Positions 1 through 8,270 of a DNA stretch of 64,000 bases are shown in pieces. The notes beneath the pieces were generated by a model. The model worked only from the letters and a program-made list of their open reading frames with translations, had not been told where the DNA came from and did not search any database. The position numbers and the translations under genes were made by a program. The stretch lies in contig NZ_CP101166.1 in the NCBI RefSeq assembly GCF_024298885.1, forward strand, positions 2,046,001 through 2,110,000, written 5' to 3'. This DNA is from Haloglomus halophilum (GTDB lineage Archaea > Halobacteriota > Halobacteria > Halobacteriales > Haloarculaceae). Within the stretch, counting starts at the first letter, position 1, and each line of letters starts with the position of its first letter.

Positions 1-206
1 GCCTCCCGGCGGAGCAGATAACTGCGGAGCACGCCGAGTCGGAGTCGCCGGTCTGGGATATCGTCGACCGCTCCGGCGAGTTCGACATCATCGTGATGGG
101 CGCGGGCGGCCCCTCGCTGCTGTCGTCCCTGTTCGGCGACCCGACCGAACGCGTCGCGGAGGGGGCGGTGGCGCCGGTCATCGTCGTCCGGACCCGCGAG
201 GACTGA
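1..206 (+). CDS. UspA-domain protein, C-terminal end (partial)
   Basis: The gene enters from the left edge; the reading frame is open from base 3 and stops with TGA at 204-206, so only about 67 residues are visible. They contain the typical end of a universal stress protein fold: FDIIVMGAGG, then SLLSSLFGDPTERV, then PVIVVR, i.e. the nucleotide-binding loop and last beta strand. In haloarchaea this ending occurs both in free-standing UspA proteins and at the tail of APC-type amino-acid permeases, and the missing N-terminus prevents a choice. Family assignment is firm; the role (stress or ligand sensing) is inferred from the family only. Confidence 0.75.
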   Translation, partial: LPAEQITAEHAESESPVWDIVDRSGEFDIIVMGAGGPSLLSSLFGDPTERVAEGAVAPVIVVRTRED

Positions 207-330
207 GGCGCCGCCTCGAGAGTGCTGAATCCCCCGTACGCCGGACTCTCGACCGGTCCACCGACCGCTGTGCCACTCGCTCCCAAACGCCTTTGTACGA
301 TAACCGGGACGCTGAAACAGGTGAACAGCG

Positions 331-2913
331 ATGCGAATCAGCATCCCCTTCCTCCTCGGTGCGCTGGTCGTCCTCGGTGGAGTCGCAGGGGGTACGGCGA
401 CGCCACCGACGCCGGTGAGCGAGTGTACGACCATCGACACGCCCGGGAGCTACGAACTGACGGGCGATATCAGTAACAGCGCCACGAGCCCGTGCATCGA
501 GATCACGACGAGCGACGTGGTCTTCGACGGGGCGGGCCACGAGATCGACGGCGTGGGCAACGGGACCGGTGTTCAGGTCGCCGGCACGGGGACGCTCTCG
601 AACGTGACCGTCCGGAACCTGCGGGTGACGGACTGGGAGACCGGCGTCAGATACGCCACCGTGAGCGACAGCGTGGTCGATTCGGTGAACGCCTCGGGGA
701 ACGGGGCGACGGGAATCGTCTTCAGCAAGACCACCGCTTCGACCGTTCGCGACGCCACCGTGACCGGTAACGAGGACGGGATCCGACTCGTCGGGAGCGG
801 GGACAACGTCGTCCGGGCCCTCGACAGCGCGGCCAACGCGAACCGCGGGGTCGTAATCCGGTCGCGGAGCTTCAACAACACCCTGGTCGGGAGCGCCGTC
901 TCGGACAACCGGGTCGGCATCGCCATCGAGACGGCGAGCCCGGACACGACCGTCGTGGACTCGACGGTGACCGGCTCGACGACCGACGGCGTCGCCATCG
1001 AGGACGCCGACGGGACGCATCTGGAGAACGTGACCGTGCTCGGCAGCGGCGACTGGGCGCTGACACAGGCCGGCGTCGGCACGACCACGACGACCGACCT
1101 CGAACTCTCCTCGGCGATCATCGAGACGCGCTCCCAGCGGGTCTCGCTACGGGATGTCCCCACACCGACGCCCCCACCGAGCGGCATGAGCGCCGCCGGC
1201 GGGGCGGTCGAGGCGACCGACACCGGAAACGGTGCGTACCTCTTCCTCAACGTGAGCTACGCGAGCGCGTCGGGTGCCGCGGAATCGACGCTTCGCATGT
1301 GGCGCCACGACGGCAGCTGGTCGACGGTTCCCGGCACGAACGGGGTCGACACCGCCGCGAACTACGTCTACGCCAACGCCACGGCGTTCCCGGGGTCGGT
1401 CACCGAGTTCGCGCCGCTGGGGAACGGCTCCAGTACCCCGACGCCGACCGCTACGTCCTCCCCGACGCCGAACGGGACCGCGACCCCGACACCGAACGGG
1501 ACGGCCACACCGTCGCCGACACCGGTCCCGACACCGACGGCGACCGCCGCGCCGACGATGACGCCGATAACGGCGACCCCGACCTCGACGCCGACCCCGA
1601 CCCCGACGCCGACTCCCCCGCCCACGATGACGCCCATCACGGCGACGCCGACGCCGGCACCGACCGCGGTCCCGGTGTCGGACTGTCGCATCATCGACGA
1701 GCCCGGGCTGTACGTCCTGACCCAGGACCTCACCGACCGGCCCGAGGACGTCTGTATCGACATCCGGGCGAGCAGCGTGACGTTCGACGGGGACGGGCAC
1801 GTCGTCGATAGCGCCGGACTGCCCTCGACCGCTGGCGTGCTGGCACGGGACCCCGGGGGCGGGCAGTTGACCGACGTGACCGTCCGGGACCTGGAGGCTA
1901 CGGACTGGAGCCGCGGCATCCGGTTCCGGGACCTCGCCGCCAGCGCGGTGACCGATGTCGAGGTGCGGAACAACAGCGTCGGCGTTTCGATTCTGTCCGC
2001 GACGGATATCGCGGTCACGGGCATGGAAGGTTCCCTGAACGGCGGCCCCGGCTGGGAGGGCGGGACCATCGTCGTCAGGGGGACGACCGACAGTACGGTG
2101 CTGAACGCCACCAGTGCGCCGATAGGTGGTGCCCTGATCGGCTACCTGGTCGATGGTAGCACCAACGTCACGGTGGCGGAGGTCAGCTTCGACAGCGATG
2201 CCGGGGCCGGGATACACGTCCTCGACGGCTCGGACAACACCGTCAGGGACGCCCGCATCCGGGCGGGGACCTACACCTGGTACGGGCTGGGAGCGACCGG
2301 CTCCGACCGGGTCGAGGTCCGTGACGTGGCTATCAACGGGAGCGCGAACGATGGGGTCCTCGTGACCGACACCGACGACGGGCGCATCGTCAACGTCACC
2401 ACGTGGGACAACGGGGGAGACTCGCTGAAGGCCCAGGGGACGACGACCAACCTGACGGTGCGAGAGCTCCATCTCGGCAACAGCGCGCCGACCGTCGTCG
2501 GGGCCACCGGTCGCAACTTCGCCCTCAACCCGACGGGGGCGCCGGCTGGCGACCCGTCCGGCATGCAGAACCTCTCACAGTACGTCCGGGTGTCCGGGAG
2601 CAACCCGGATGTCGTGGTCAACGTGAGCTACGGACTGACCGACCTCGTGGCGGCCAACGTCAGCGAGCCGACGGTCGAGCCGTGGCGCTACGACGGGAGC
2701 TGGAGCCAGGCCGCCAGCCCCGCCGGGACCGTCCCGGGGAGCAACTACGTCTACGCCACCGTCGACGTGTCGGGCAGTCCCTCCATCGTGGTCGCCCCGC
2801 TCGGTGAGGCCGACAGCGGGCCGCCGACCGTCGGCGGCGGCCCCGGGTTCGGACTGCTCGTCGCGCTGGGTGCCCTGCTGGTGTGGGTGTTCGGCCTCCG
2901 CCGAGTGGCGTGA
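331..2913 (+). CDS. Two-lobed NosD/CASH-like beta-helix surface protein with PGF-CTERM anchor
   Basis: 860 residues. A signal peptide (residues 1-24, MRISIPFLLGALVVLGG core) leads into two homologous lobes, about 25-360 and 445-825. Each starts with a C-x-x-I-D-x-P-G-x-Y-x-L-T-x-D-(I/L) segment and continues with short repeats such as NVTVRNLRVTDW and VTVRDLEATDW, the rungs of a right-handed parallel beta-helix. A Thr/Pro-rich spacer of about 80 residues joins the lobes and would be a natural O-glycosylation site. The C-terminus has PGFG, a hydrophobic helix and RR, the PGF-CTERM signal processed by archaeosortase A, so the protein should be lipid-anchored at the cell surface. Many NxT/NxS sequons fit surface glycosylation. 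The start at 331 gives the complete signal peptide. Ligand and role are unknown. Confidence 0.85.
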   Translation: MRISIPFLLGALVVLGGVAGGTATPPTPVSECTTIDTPGSYELTGDISNSATSPCIEITTSDVVFDGAGHEIDGVGNGTGVQVAGTGTLSNVTVRNLRVTDWETGVRYATVSDSVVDSVNASGNGATGIVFSKTTASTVRDATVTGNEDGIRLVGSGDNVVRALDSAANANRGVVIRSRSFNNTLVGSAVSDNRVGIAIETASPDTTVVDSTVTGSTTDGVAIEDADGTHLENVTVLGSGDWALTQAGVGTTTTTDLELSSAIIETRSQRVSLRDVPTPTPPPSGMSAAGGAVEATDTGNGAYLFLNVSYASASGAAESTLRMWRHDGSWSTVPGTNGVDTAANYVYANATAFPGSVTEFAPLGNGSSTPTPTATSSPTPNGTATPTPNGTATPSPTPVPTPTATAAPTMTPITATPTSTPTPTPTPTPPPTMTPITATPTPAPTAVPVSDCRIIDEPGLYVLTQDLTDRPEDVCIDIRASSVTFDGDGHVVDSAGLPSTAGVLARDPGGGQLTDVTVRDLEATDWSRGIRFRDLAASAVTDVEVRNNSVGVSILSATDIAVTGMEGSLNGGPGWEGGTIVVRGTTDSTVLNATSAPIGGALIGYLVDGSTNVTVAEVSFDSDAGAGIHVLDGSDNTVRDARIRAGTYTWYGLGATGSDRVEVRDVAINGSANDGVLVTDTDDGRIVNVTTWDNGGDSLKAQGTTTNLTVRELHLGNSAPTVVGATGRNFALNPTGAPAGDPSGMQNLSQYVRVSGSNPDVVVNVSYGLTDLVAANVSEPTVEPWRYDGSWSQAASPAGTVPGSNYVYATVDVSGSPSIVVAPLGEADSGPPTVGGGPGFGLLVALGALLVWVFGLRRVA

Positions 2914-2964
2914 CCGGTCGGCCGGAGACGGCCAGTCACCGTCCTGTCCGTCCGTGCCGACCGC

Positions 2965-3094
2965 TCACCACGGCCTCGTCGTGTCGCCCCCGTCGACAGC
3001 CACGTCGCGACTCGCGCTCTGCACCCGCTCGACGGTCGCGGCCTCGTTCGCACGGAGGTCCGCGAGGAAGCGGAACAGCTCCTCGAAGTCGTCG
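2965..3094 (-). pseudogene. Remnant copy of a pilus/secretion ATPase 3' end
   Basis: On the minus strand this stretch encodes DDFEELFRFLADLRANEAA, followed by TVERVQ and a stop at 2965-2967. It copies the C-terminus of the larger fragment at 3905-4510. The 72 bases at 3023-3094 are identical to 3972-4043, and similarity decays beyond them. There is no start codon or catalytic domain, so it is a dead duplication. The VapBC pair lies exactly between the two copies. Confidence 0.8.
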
Positions 3095-3134
3095 TATTCC
3101 TCCGCAGACGGGTGAACCGGTCCTCTCTCCGTAG

Positions 3135-3548
3135 TCAGTACGTCTCCCAGTCGACGACCTCTACGTCGTCGATCCGGTCGAAGTGGTCGACATTCGCAGT
3201 CAGGACCGGTAGCTGCTCCGTCCGGGCAGTCGCGGCGATGTAGATGTCGTGGAGGTCGTGAAGTGGCTCGCCCCGGCGCTGGAGTGTCGCGATGATTTCG
3301 GCGGCGGCGACCGCGACGGGTCGGGTGATGTCGTGCAGGTCGAACCGGGCACAGAGTCGTTCGAGGGCCGAGACGGCATCCCGGTGTGCGTCCGATCCTG
3401 ACTCGTACTGCTTGTTCACACCCAGGCGAAGTTCCGTCAGTGTGACGGCACTGATCGCGTGCCGACCCTCCTCGTCGAGCCTCGCGACCCGGTCCCCGGC
3501 ATCCCCCCTGTCGATGTCGACGACGACTGACGTATCGAGGAGTTTCAT
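3135..3548 (-). CDS. vapC: VapC-type PIN-domain toxin
   Basis: 137 residues, normal length for VapC. PIN acidic residues are visible: Asp5 in KLLDTSVVVD, Glu in TLTELRLGV (about residue 42), Asp in LHDIYIAATA and the late LTANVDHFDRI strand, which together make the Mg2+ site of an endoribonuclease. Such toxins cleave tRNA, rRNA or mRNA; the target cannot be read here. It overlaps the 3' end of the upstream antitoxin gene by 4 bases (ATGA-type overlap), so the two are probably translationally coupled. Confidence 0.9.
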   Translation of the reverse strand: MKLLDTSVVVDIDRGDAGDRVARLDEEGRHAISAVTLTELRLGVNKQYESGSDAHRDAVSALERLCARFDLHDITRPVAVAAAEIIATLQRRGEPLHDLHDIYIAATARTEQLPVLTANVDHFDRIDDVEVVDWETY

Positions 3549-3763
3549 CCGTCGAGCCGCTCGATAGTCCCCTCGCTCAGGGCCCCGATGTCGTCCTTGA
3601 CCGCCGCCGCCGTGTCGGCGTCGAAGATCTGCTGGCCGGAGACATCGGCGAGCTTGCCACCTGATTCGAGGTGCGCCTCGATGACCTCGCTGAAACTCCG
3701 GTCGCCCTTCTCTCGCTTGAGCCGTCGGTACACCTCGTCGGAGATGGCGATGTTCTTGCTCAT
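3545..3763 (-). CDS. vapB: VapB-type antitoxin
   Basis: 72 residues from the ATG at 3761-3763 (MSKNIAISDEVYRRLKREKG), chosen over a longer frame to 3853 because it begins exactly at the conserved ribbon-helix-helix-like DNA-binding segment. The short haloarchaeal antitoxin layout is visible: N-terminal strand and helix (RSFSEVIEAHLE) then an acidic toxin-binding tail. The upstream DNA (3764-3803) carries the motif CAACACAT twice on the minus strand, around a TATA-like stretch; this would suit autoregulation by the VapBC complex. That operator role is inference. Confidence 0.82.
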   Translation of the reverse strand: MSKNIAISDEVYRRLKREKGDRSFSEVIEAHLESGGKLADVSGQQIFDADTAAAVKDDIGALSEGTIERLDG

Positions 3764-3904
3764 GTGTTGTGTATGGGTATGCACACGCAATATGTGTTGC
3801 TGCGCTCCCGGCCCTCCGGGAAGTCGCGCTACTCGCCGGGGCCGCCGCTCCATCCGGGGCCGTACCTCACGCGCTTTGCCGAACCGTGCCTTCCCGGGCG
3901 TATC

Positions 3905-4510
3905 TCAGTCGGACGAGTCCGCCGTCGTGTCGCCGCCGTCGGCCGCGACATCCCGTGTTCCCCGGTCCTGTACCCGCTCGACGGTCGCGGCCTCGTTCGC
4001 ACGGAGGTCCGCGAGGAAGCGGAACAGCTCCTCGAAGTCGTCGCGCTCCTCGCGCACGAGATGCTCCACGTAGCGGCGCTTCCGGCGGAACTCCCGCTCG
4101 ACGTCCTCGACCGGGCGGTCGGTGGTCCGCGCCAGCCGCTCGAAGACGCGGGTCCGGTCGCTCACGGCGCCGCCGGCCGACTCACCGCCGGCCCCGTCGA
4201 GCCCGAAAGCGTGTCGGAAGTCCCCATCGTGCTCGCGGCGGGCGACCCGGTTCCAGTGGACTGTCGTACCGTCCTTCTCGATGGTGCCGTGGTCCCGGCC
4301 GGGGTCGCCGGGTCGGTCGAGCGTCTCGTACGCCGTCGCCGAGAGGAACTCGACGGCCTCGGCGACGTAGCGCTCCCCGCCTGCGTGCTTCGGGAAGACC
4401 ACGAGGTCGATCTCCCGGAGGAGGTACGCCGGTAGCCCCTGCTCGACGACCCGATTGACGAGCTTCTCCACGTCCTCGGCGTGGGTCGTGCCGAGGATGC
4501 CGTGGCCTGC
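3905..4510 (-). pseudogene. 5'-truncated type II/IV secretion (pilus) ATPase
   Basis: The frame is open to 4639, but only residues from about 45 onward look like a real protein: GHGILGTTHAED, LVNRVVEQGLPAYLLREID and LVVFPKHAGGERYV, the segment just after the Walker B/His box of VirB11/PilB/TadA-like ATPases. A haloarchaeal-type C-terminal tail follows (REFRRKRRYVEHLVRE, DDFEELFRFLADL). Everything upstream, including Walker A and B, is missing, and the DNA beyond about 4510 is unrelated and more AT-rich. The gene was therefore cut by a recombination event near 4510, probably the left boundary of the mobile region. Not expected to be functional. Confidence 0.8.
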
Positions 4511-5425
4511 ACACCTCTGTTTCAACTCTACACAGCTCCATTTGTCTCCACAACAACATCCGTGATTAGCATCTGTGCACGACAGTCGGTGCATGAGGGG
4601 AACACCACTGCCAGTCGCGACGGACCACGATTCCGACATGAGCGAAAGGAATCGGTGATACAGTGCCTGTATGCACTGATATCGGGATCATACTAGCCGC
4701 AGAAGTGGGGTGGACATATCGGAACTCCGGCCCTGATATCGGAGAACCGGCATACATGCCACGAATCATGGAGAAAACAGGCAGTACGAGGTTCACGGCC
4801 AGTGAGTCCTCTCTTGCCGACGATATCGGCGTTTAGGCGCTAACAGGCGATGTATCACCGATTCTTGACGATGACATGACGGCTAAGATGCGACCCAGCA
4901 CGACGGGTATCGACACCGAATGCTCTGCAAGCCGCCGATACAGACACTCGGCAGAGCGATACGGCACTCGTCAGGAGTCGGTCGCAACGCCTGCGATCCG
5001 ATTCCCGTTCTCGGTATGGGCCGATAGACGGCTGTTGTCGGCCAGATTCGGATCGGCATTCTCGCACCGCGACCGGTCACAACACACGAACGATACACAC
5101 TCGCTCACACCGTTGTTACAGTGGAGGATTCGAGGTGCTGTGTAGGCCCCCGGTGAGCGACTCAAGGCCCCCCGATTTCGTCGCTCCGGCGAAGATTCGC
5201 CATGGAAACCGGCTGTACCAGGCGCTGTGTAGCCTGCTACCCAGAGAGGAGACGAACGTATTCCTCTTCTCAGGAATTGAGATGGACGGAATCCGGAATT
5301 TAAGCTGATTCGCGCGGTGCGCGACACGGTCGGGACACCTGTCTCACAGCCCCTGTATCTGGCCTTCACTCCATGGAACCGCGCTGTATCGGGCGTTCGG
5401 GGATTGCAAATTTCGATCCGAGAGG
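4511..5425. other. Gene-free stretch upstream of the primase-like gene
   Basis: About 0.9 kb with no credible coding frame: the frames present have unnatural composition and no recognisable motif. Base composition is more even than in the flanks. It sits between the truncated ATPase and a primase-like gene, a position where a replication origin of an integrated plasmid could lie, but I see no clear iterated repeat set or origin recognition box. A TTTAAG TATA-like element near 5298 may serve the downstream gene. Confidence 0.4.
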
Positions 5426-6688
5426 ATGGATTTATGCATTCGTTCCGGATACGGGCTGGCTGAGAAGATGGGTGCGCTGCCAACGGCCGAGTCCCTCCCA
5501 GCGTCCGTGGTGACGCGGGAGCAGTGGGTCGCCTGGCGTTCGGAGGAGCGCAGCGGGAAGGCGACGAAGGTCCCGGTCAATCCAGCGACCGGCTCGTACG
5601 CGTCGGCGACCGACGCCGAGACGTGGACCGACTTCGCCACCGCTCGCGCGTACGCCGACTCGAGCGCGAATGGCGTCGGCTTCGTGTTCACCGCCGCCGA
5701 CCCGATCGTCGGCGTCGACCTCGACGACTGTCGCGACCCGGACGACGGGACGCTCACCGACTGGGCCCAGGATATCGTCGAGCGACTCGATTCGTTCACG
5801 GAGGTGTCGCCGTCGGGCACCGGGGTCCACGTCCTCGTCGAGGGCGAGCTGCCCGATGGCCGGAATCGGCACGGGGATGTCGAGTTGTACGACGACGCTC
5901 GGTTCTTCACCGTGACCGGCGACCAGCTCTCCGAGACGCCCGGGGCGCTCGAGTCCCGACAGGAGACGCTGACTGCCGTGCACGCGGAGTACGTGATGCC
6001 GGACGATGCAGGCGGCGGCGCGTCGACAGATGCCGACAGCGAGGCGACTGCGGACGCCGTGGATGCTTCGGGGCCAGCGATCGATGGAGCGGCCAGCGGC
6101 CCAGGGAACGACCTCGGGGACGAGGAACTGTTGTCGCGGGCCCGGAGTGCGACGAACGGCGAGAAGTTCGAACGACTCTGTGTGGGGGATACGTCCGGTT
6201 ACCCGAGTCAGTCCGAGGCGGACATGGCACTGTGTTCGCTGCTGGCGTTCTGGACCGGTGGGGATCCCGACCAGATGGACCGGCTGTTCCGGGAGTCCGG
6301 ATTGGTGCGCCCGAAGTGGGACGAGCCGCATTTCGCGGATGGCGCGACGTACGGTGAGCGGACGATCGAACGGGCCATCGCCGGGACCGACGAGTTCTAC
6401 TCGGGATCAGATGGCTCAGGGGGGAGCGTTTCGGGTCGAACTGATCCCATGGATGGGGCTGCCGGTTCGTCTCCTGTCGAGGCCGAGTCGGAGGCCGCCA
6501 CCGTGTCGGTCGACGTGGTCGAGGAGCTCGAAGCCGAACTGCAGCGGCTGCAGTCCGAGAAGGCGGCGTTGGAGGCGGAACTCGAGGCCGAACGTGAGGC
6601 ACGGCAGGCGCTGGAGTCGGAGGTGCAGATGCTCCGTGCTGATGACTCAGGCGACGGCGGGTGGCTCCAGCGACTCGCTTGGTGGTAG
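5426..6688 (+). CDS. Phage/plasmid primase-polymerase-like protein with C-terminal coiled coil
   Basis: 420 residues; a start at 5468 (MGALPTAESLPA) is equally possible. Residues about 25-190 resemble the N-terminal domain of bifunctional primase/polymerases of viruses and plasmids: REQWVAWRSEER, VGFVFTAADP, VGVDLDDCRD (acidic metal site), SPSGTGVHV and ARFFTVTGD. Residues about 265-325 (ADMALCSLLAFWTGGDPDQM, KWDEPHFADGATYGE) match the helix-bundle domain that follows in NrS-1-polymerase-like proteins. The superfamily-3 helicase found in full-length relatives is absent; residues about 355-410 form a Glu/Ala/Leu coiled coil instead. It probably acts in replication of the mobile element. Fold is fairly sure, catalytic activity is not. 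Confidence 0.7.
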   Translation: MDLCIRSGYGLAEKMGALPTAESLPASVVTREQWVAWRSEERSGKATKVPVNPATGSYASATDAETWTDFATARAYADSSANGVGFVFTAADPIVGVDLDDCRDPDDGTLTDWAQDIVERLDSFTEVSPSGTGVHVLVEGELPDGRNRHGDVELYDDARFFTVTGDQLSETPGALESRQETLTAVHAEYVMPDDAGGGASTDADSEATADAVDASGPAIDGAASGPGNDLGDEELLSRARSATNGEKFERLCVGDTSGYPSQSEADMALCSLLAFWTGGDPDQMDRLFRESGLVRPKWDEPHFADGATYGERTIERAIAGTDEFYSGSDGSGGSVSGRTDPMDGAAGSSPVEAESEAATVSVDVVEELEAELQRLQSEKAALEAELEAEREARQALESEVQMLRADDSGDGGWLQRLAWW

Positions 6689-7520
6689 TGAGGTTCGACG
6701 GATGGCTGGTACCAGTCAGATAGACGGGGCCGTGTTGAACGTCTCAATCGGGTACAGTGCCTAGCGACCGTGCCGAATACAGCGGGATACGGTTACGAGT
6801 GAATGATTCCTTCGAGCAACTCGAGCCGAACCATCCGATCACTTCTGCTCTACAGCCCTGCATTCATCCACGGACGCGAGGGTACTGACGACGAACGCAC
6901 ACGGCCCACACAGTGACTCGTTGACCCCTTGTCTGCCATTGAACGTCCGATAGCGAAACGTGTCCACAGCTGGTCTCGGACAGATCGAACATCGTGTCAC
7001 TCGTAGCTTCCCCGCTTCCCCCGAGTGAACTTACCTGGGAAAGGATTTCGTGGGGAATACAGGGTAGTATTTACCCCGAATTGGTGACTGAATCGATTTA
7101 GTGGATGGGGAGGGTTTGCTTGCCATTCCTGAGGTTCTTCGTGTATCTCTGCAGATTCCGAAGTGAGTCAGACGACTGGTTGTTGAAAGCCCCCGCTCGC
7201 CCGACCGGCCGCGGCTCGCTGCGGTCCTCGGCCTCGCTCCGCTCGGCCTGCGGTCCTTGTTCCGGAAGACGTACCTGCTCGGTCGCTTCGCTCCCTGCGC
7301 GGGCTGCGACTTCCGTCGTTCGCCTCGCTCCTCTCGGCTCACCGTCGCCGGGGCCGGGGTCGGGCGAGCGGCCCCTTTCAGTCCCACCCGGTTCGGGGGA
7401 CCGGGGAGCCACGTGTCGTGGCTGATCGGTGTGTGACTCTGGCGAAGGGGAGTGGATTCGCGTGTGAACTGAGATTCTTCAGCGAGGCCGGAGCACCTGG
7501 CTATACCTCGACCCGACGGG
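6689..7520. other. Intergenic region without genes, holding a long inverted repeat
   Basis: No credible gene. The first half (6690-7100) is of mixed composition with nothing recognised. The second half contains the repeat described at 7183-7383, whose loop is packed with CTCGCTGCGG/CTCGCTCC-type GC-rich words. Confidence 0.5.
7183..7383. repeat. Inverted-repeat element with conserved ends, copy 1
   Basis: Left end GTTGAAAGCCCCCG then CTCGCCCGACC; right end GGTCGGGCGAGCG then GCCCCTTTCAGTC. The inner arms CGCTCGCCCGACC and GGTCGGGCGAGCG are perfect reverse complements, and the outer TGAAAG/CTTTCA pair as well; the C-runs between them do not, giving an internal loop. About 145 bases lie between the arms. 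A second element with the same ends but different complementary arms is at 30997-31104. Confidence 0.75.
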
Positions 7521-7569
7521 CGTTTTGTCGGCCCCTGACGGGCGAGGGGCGCCCTGAAGCGTCTCTCGG
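7521..7569 (+). promoter_or_regulatory. Shared upstream module, copy A
   Basis: TTTT box, then a GCCCC-TGACGGGCGA-GGGGC hairpin or palindrome at 7531-7550, then GCGTCTCTCG. It ends 27 bases before the ATG of the DUF6735-like gene. The same layout precedes the genes at 8271, 9315, 31211 and 34660. Confidence 0.7.
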
Positions 7570-7577
7570 AGTACCCG

Positions 7578-8198
7578 ATGGGACATAGAGCACTCGTCGC
7601 CTACGAACGTACCGATGGCAACTACAACCTCCACTACACGCACTGGGGTGGCCTCAATCTCCGGTTGATGCACAAGATCACCGCCGCGACGCCGTTCGGC
7701 GGTGACCGGCGCCGCGAGTGGCCCCCCGATGTGCACGCGGAACTGACCGCCGGGGCGGAGCCGGCGACGGTTCAGGAGCAATTCGACTTGGAGGCGGCCG
7801 CCATGACCGATGTCGAGCCGTTGCCACAGGAAACCGATGTCTCTCTGACCGAGGCGATCAACGACCATCTGGACTTCCTGCTCCACGAGGCGTTCTACGT
7901 GGTTGACAGGGCATTCGAGGTGACCGCGTACCGGACACTGTGGTTCGGGCTGAAATACGAGGCCACCTGCATCGCGGAGAGTCCGACGGTCGGCCACGGA
8001 GCCCTGCAGCCGGTCCAGTGGCACGAGGGCAAGCCCGTCGGCGATGGGTTCACCCGTGGCCAGTTCAGCGGCATGAAGCAGGTCGTCGGGGAGATGGTCG
8101 ACCGTGGCATGTTCGACCGCGATGGGGCGCTAGAGTACCTGCAGGGGAAGCTGTTCAGCACAACGGATGCGGAGGTGCGCGTAAGTCTCGCGGTCTGA
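7578..8198 (+). CDS. DUF6735-like haloarchaeal plasmid protein
   Basis: 206 residues. The opening MGHRALVAYERTDGNYNLHY followed by THWGG recalls a haloarchaeal family I remember as DUF6735, common on plasmids and integrated elements; function is unknown. The protein is soluble, with no signal or membrane segment, and has a Phe/Tyr-rich middle (DFLLHEAFYVVDRAFEV). It is preceded by copy A of the shared upstream module and followed by the TFB gene, which has its own copy, so these are separate units of one apparent regulon. The start is fixed by the conserved N-terminus and the 27-base spacing from the hairpin. Confidence 0.75.
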   Translation: MGHRALVAYERTDGNYNLHYTHWGGLNLRLMHKITAATPFGGDRRREWPPDVHAELTAGAEPATVQEQFDLEAAAMTDVEPLPQETDVSLTEAINDHLDFLLHEAFYVVDRAFEVTAYRTLWFGLKYEATCIAESPTVGHGALQPVQWHEGKPVGDGFTRGQFSGMKQVVGEMVDRGMFDRDGALEYLQGKLFSTTDAEVRVSLAV

Positions 8199-8216
8199 CT
8201 CCGCGTCCTCGGCATC

Positions 8217-8263
8217 GGTTTCTGGGCCCCTGACGGGCGAGGGGCGCCAGCAGGCGTCGCTCG
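8217..8263 (+). promoter_or_regulatory. Shared upstream module, copy B
   Basis: GGTTTCTGG followed by GCCCC-TGACGGGCGA-GGGGC at 8226-8245, then GGCGTCGCTCG. It ends 25 bases before the TFB start codon. The hairpin is identical to copies A and D. Confidence 0.72.
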
Positions 8264-8270
8264 ATGCCCC

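Noticed and set aside
1147-2472. Long minus-strand frame opposite the beta-helix surface gene
   Set aside because: Arg/Gly/Val-rich shadow frame typical of GC-rich DNA; the plus-strand protein has signal peptide, repeats and anchor.
4566-5483. Minus-strand frames between the truncated ATPase and the primase-like gene
   Set aside because: Compositions rich in Ser, Arg, Cys and Pro, without motifs or acidic bias; not haloarchaeal-like.
7031-7425. Frames across the inverted repeat at 7183
   Set aside because: They are created by GC-rich palindromic repeats and read as Arg/Pro/Gly-rich strings on both strands.
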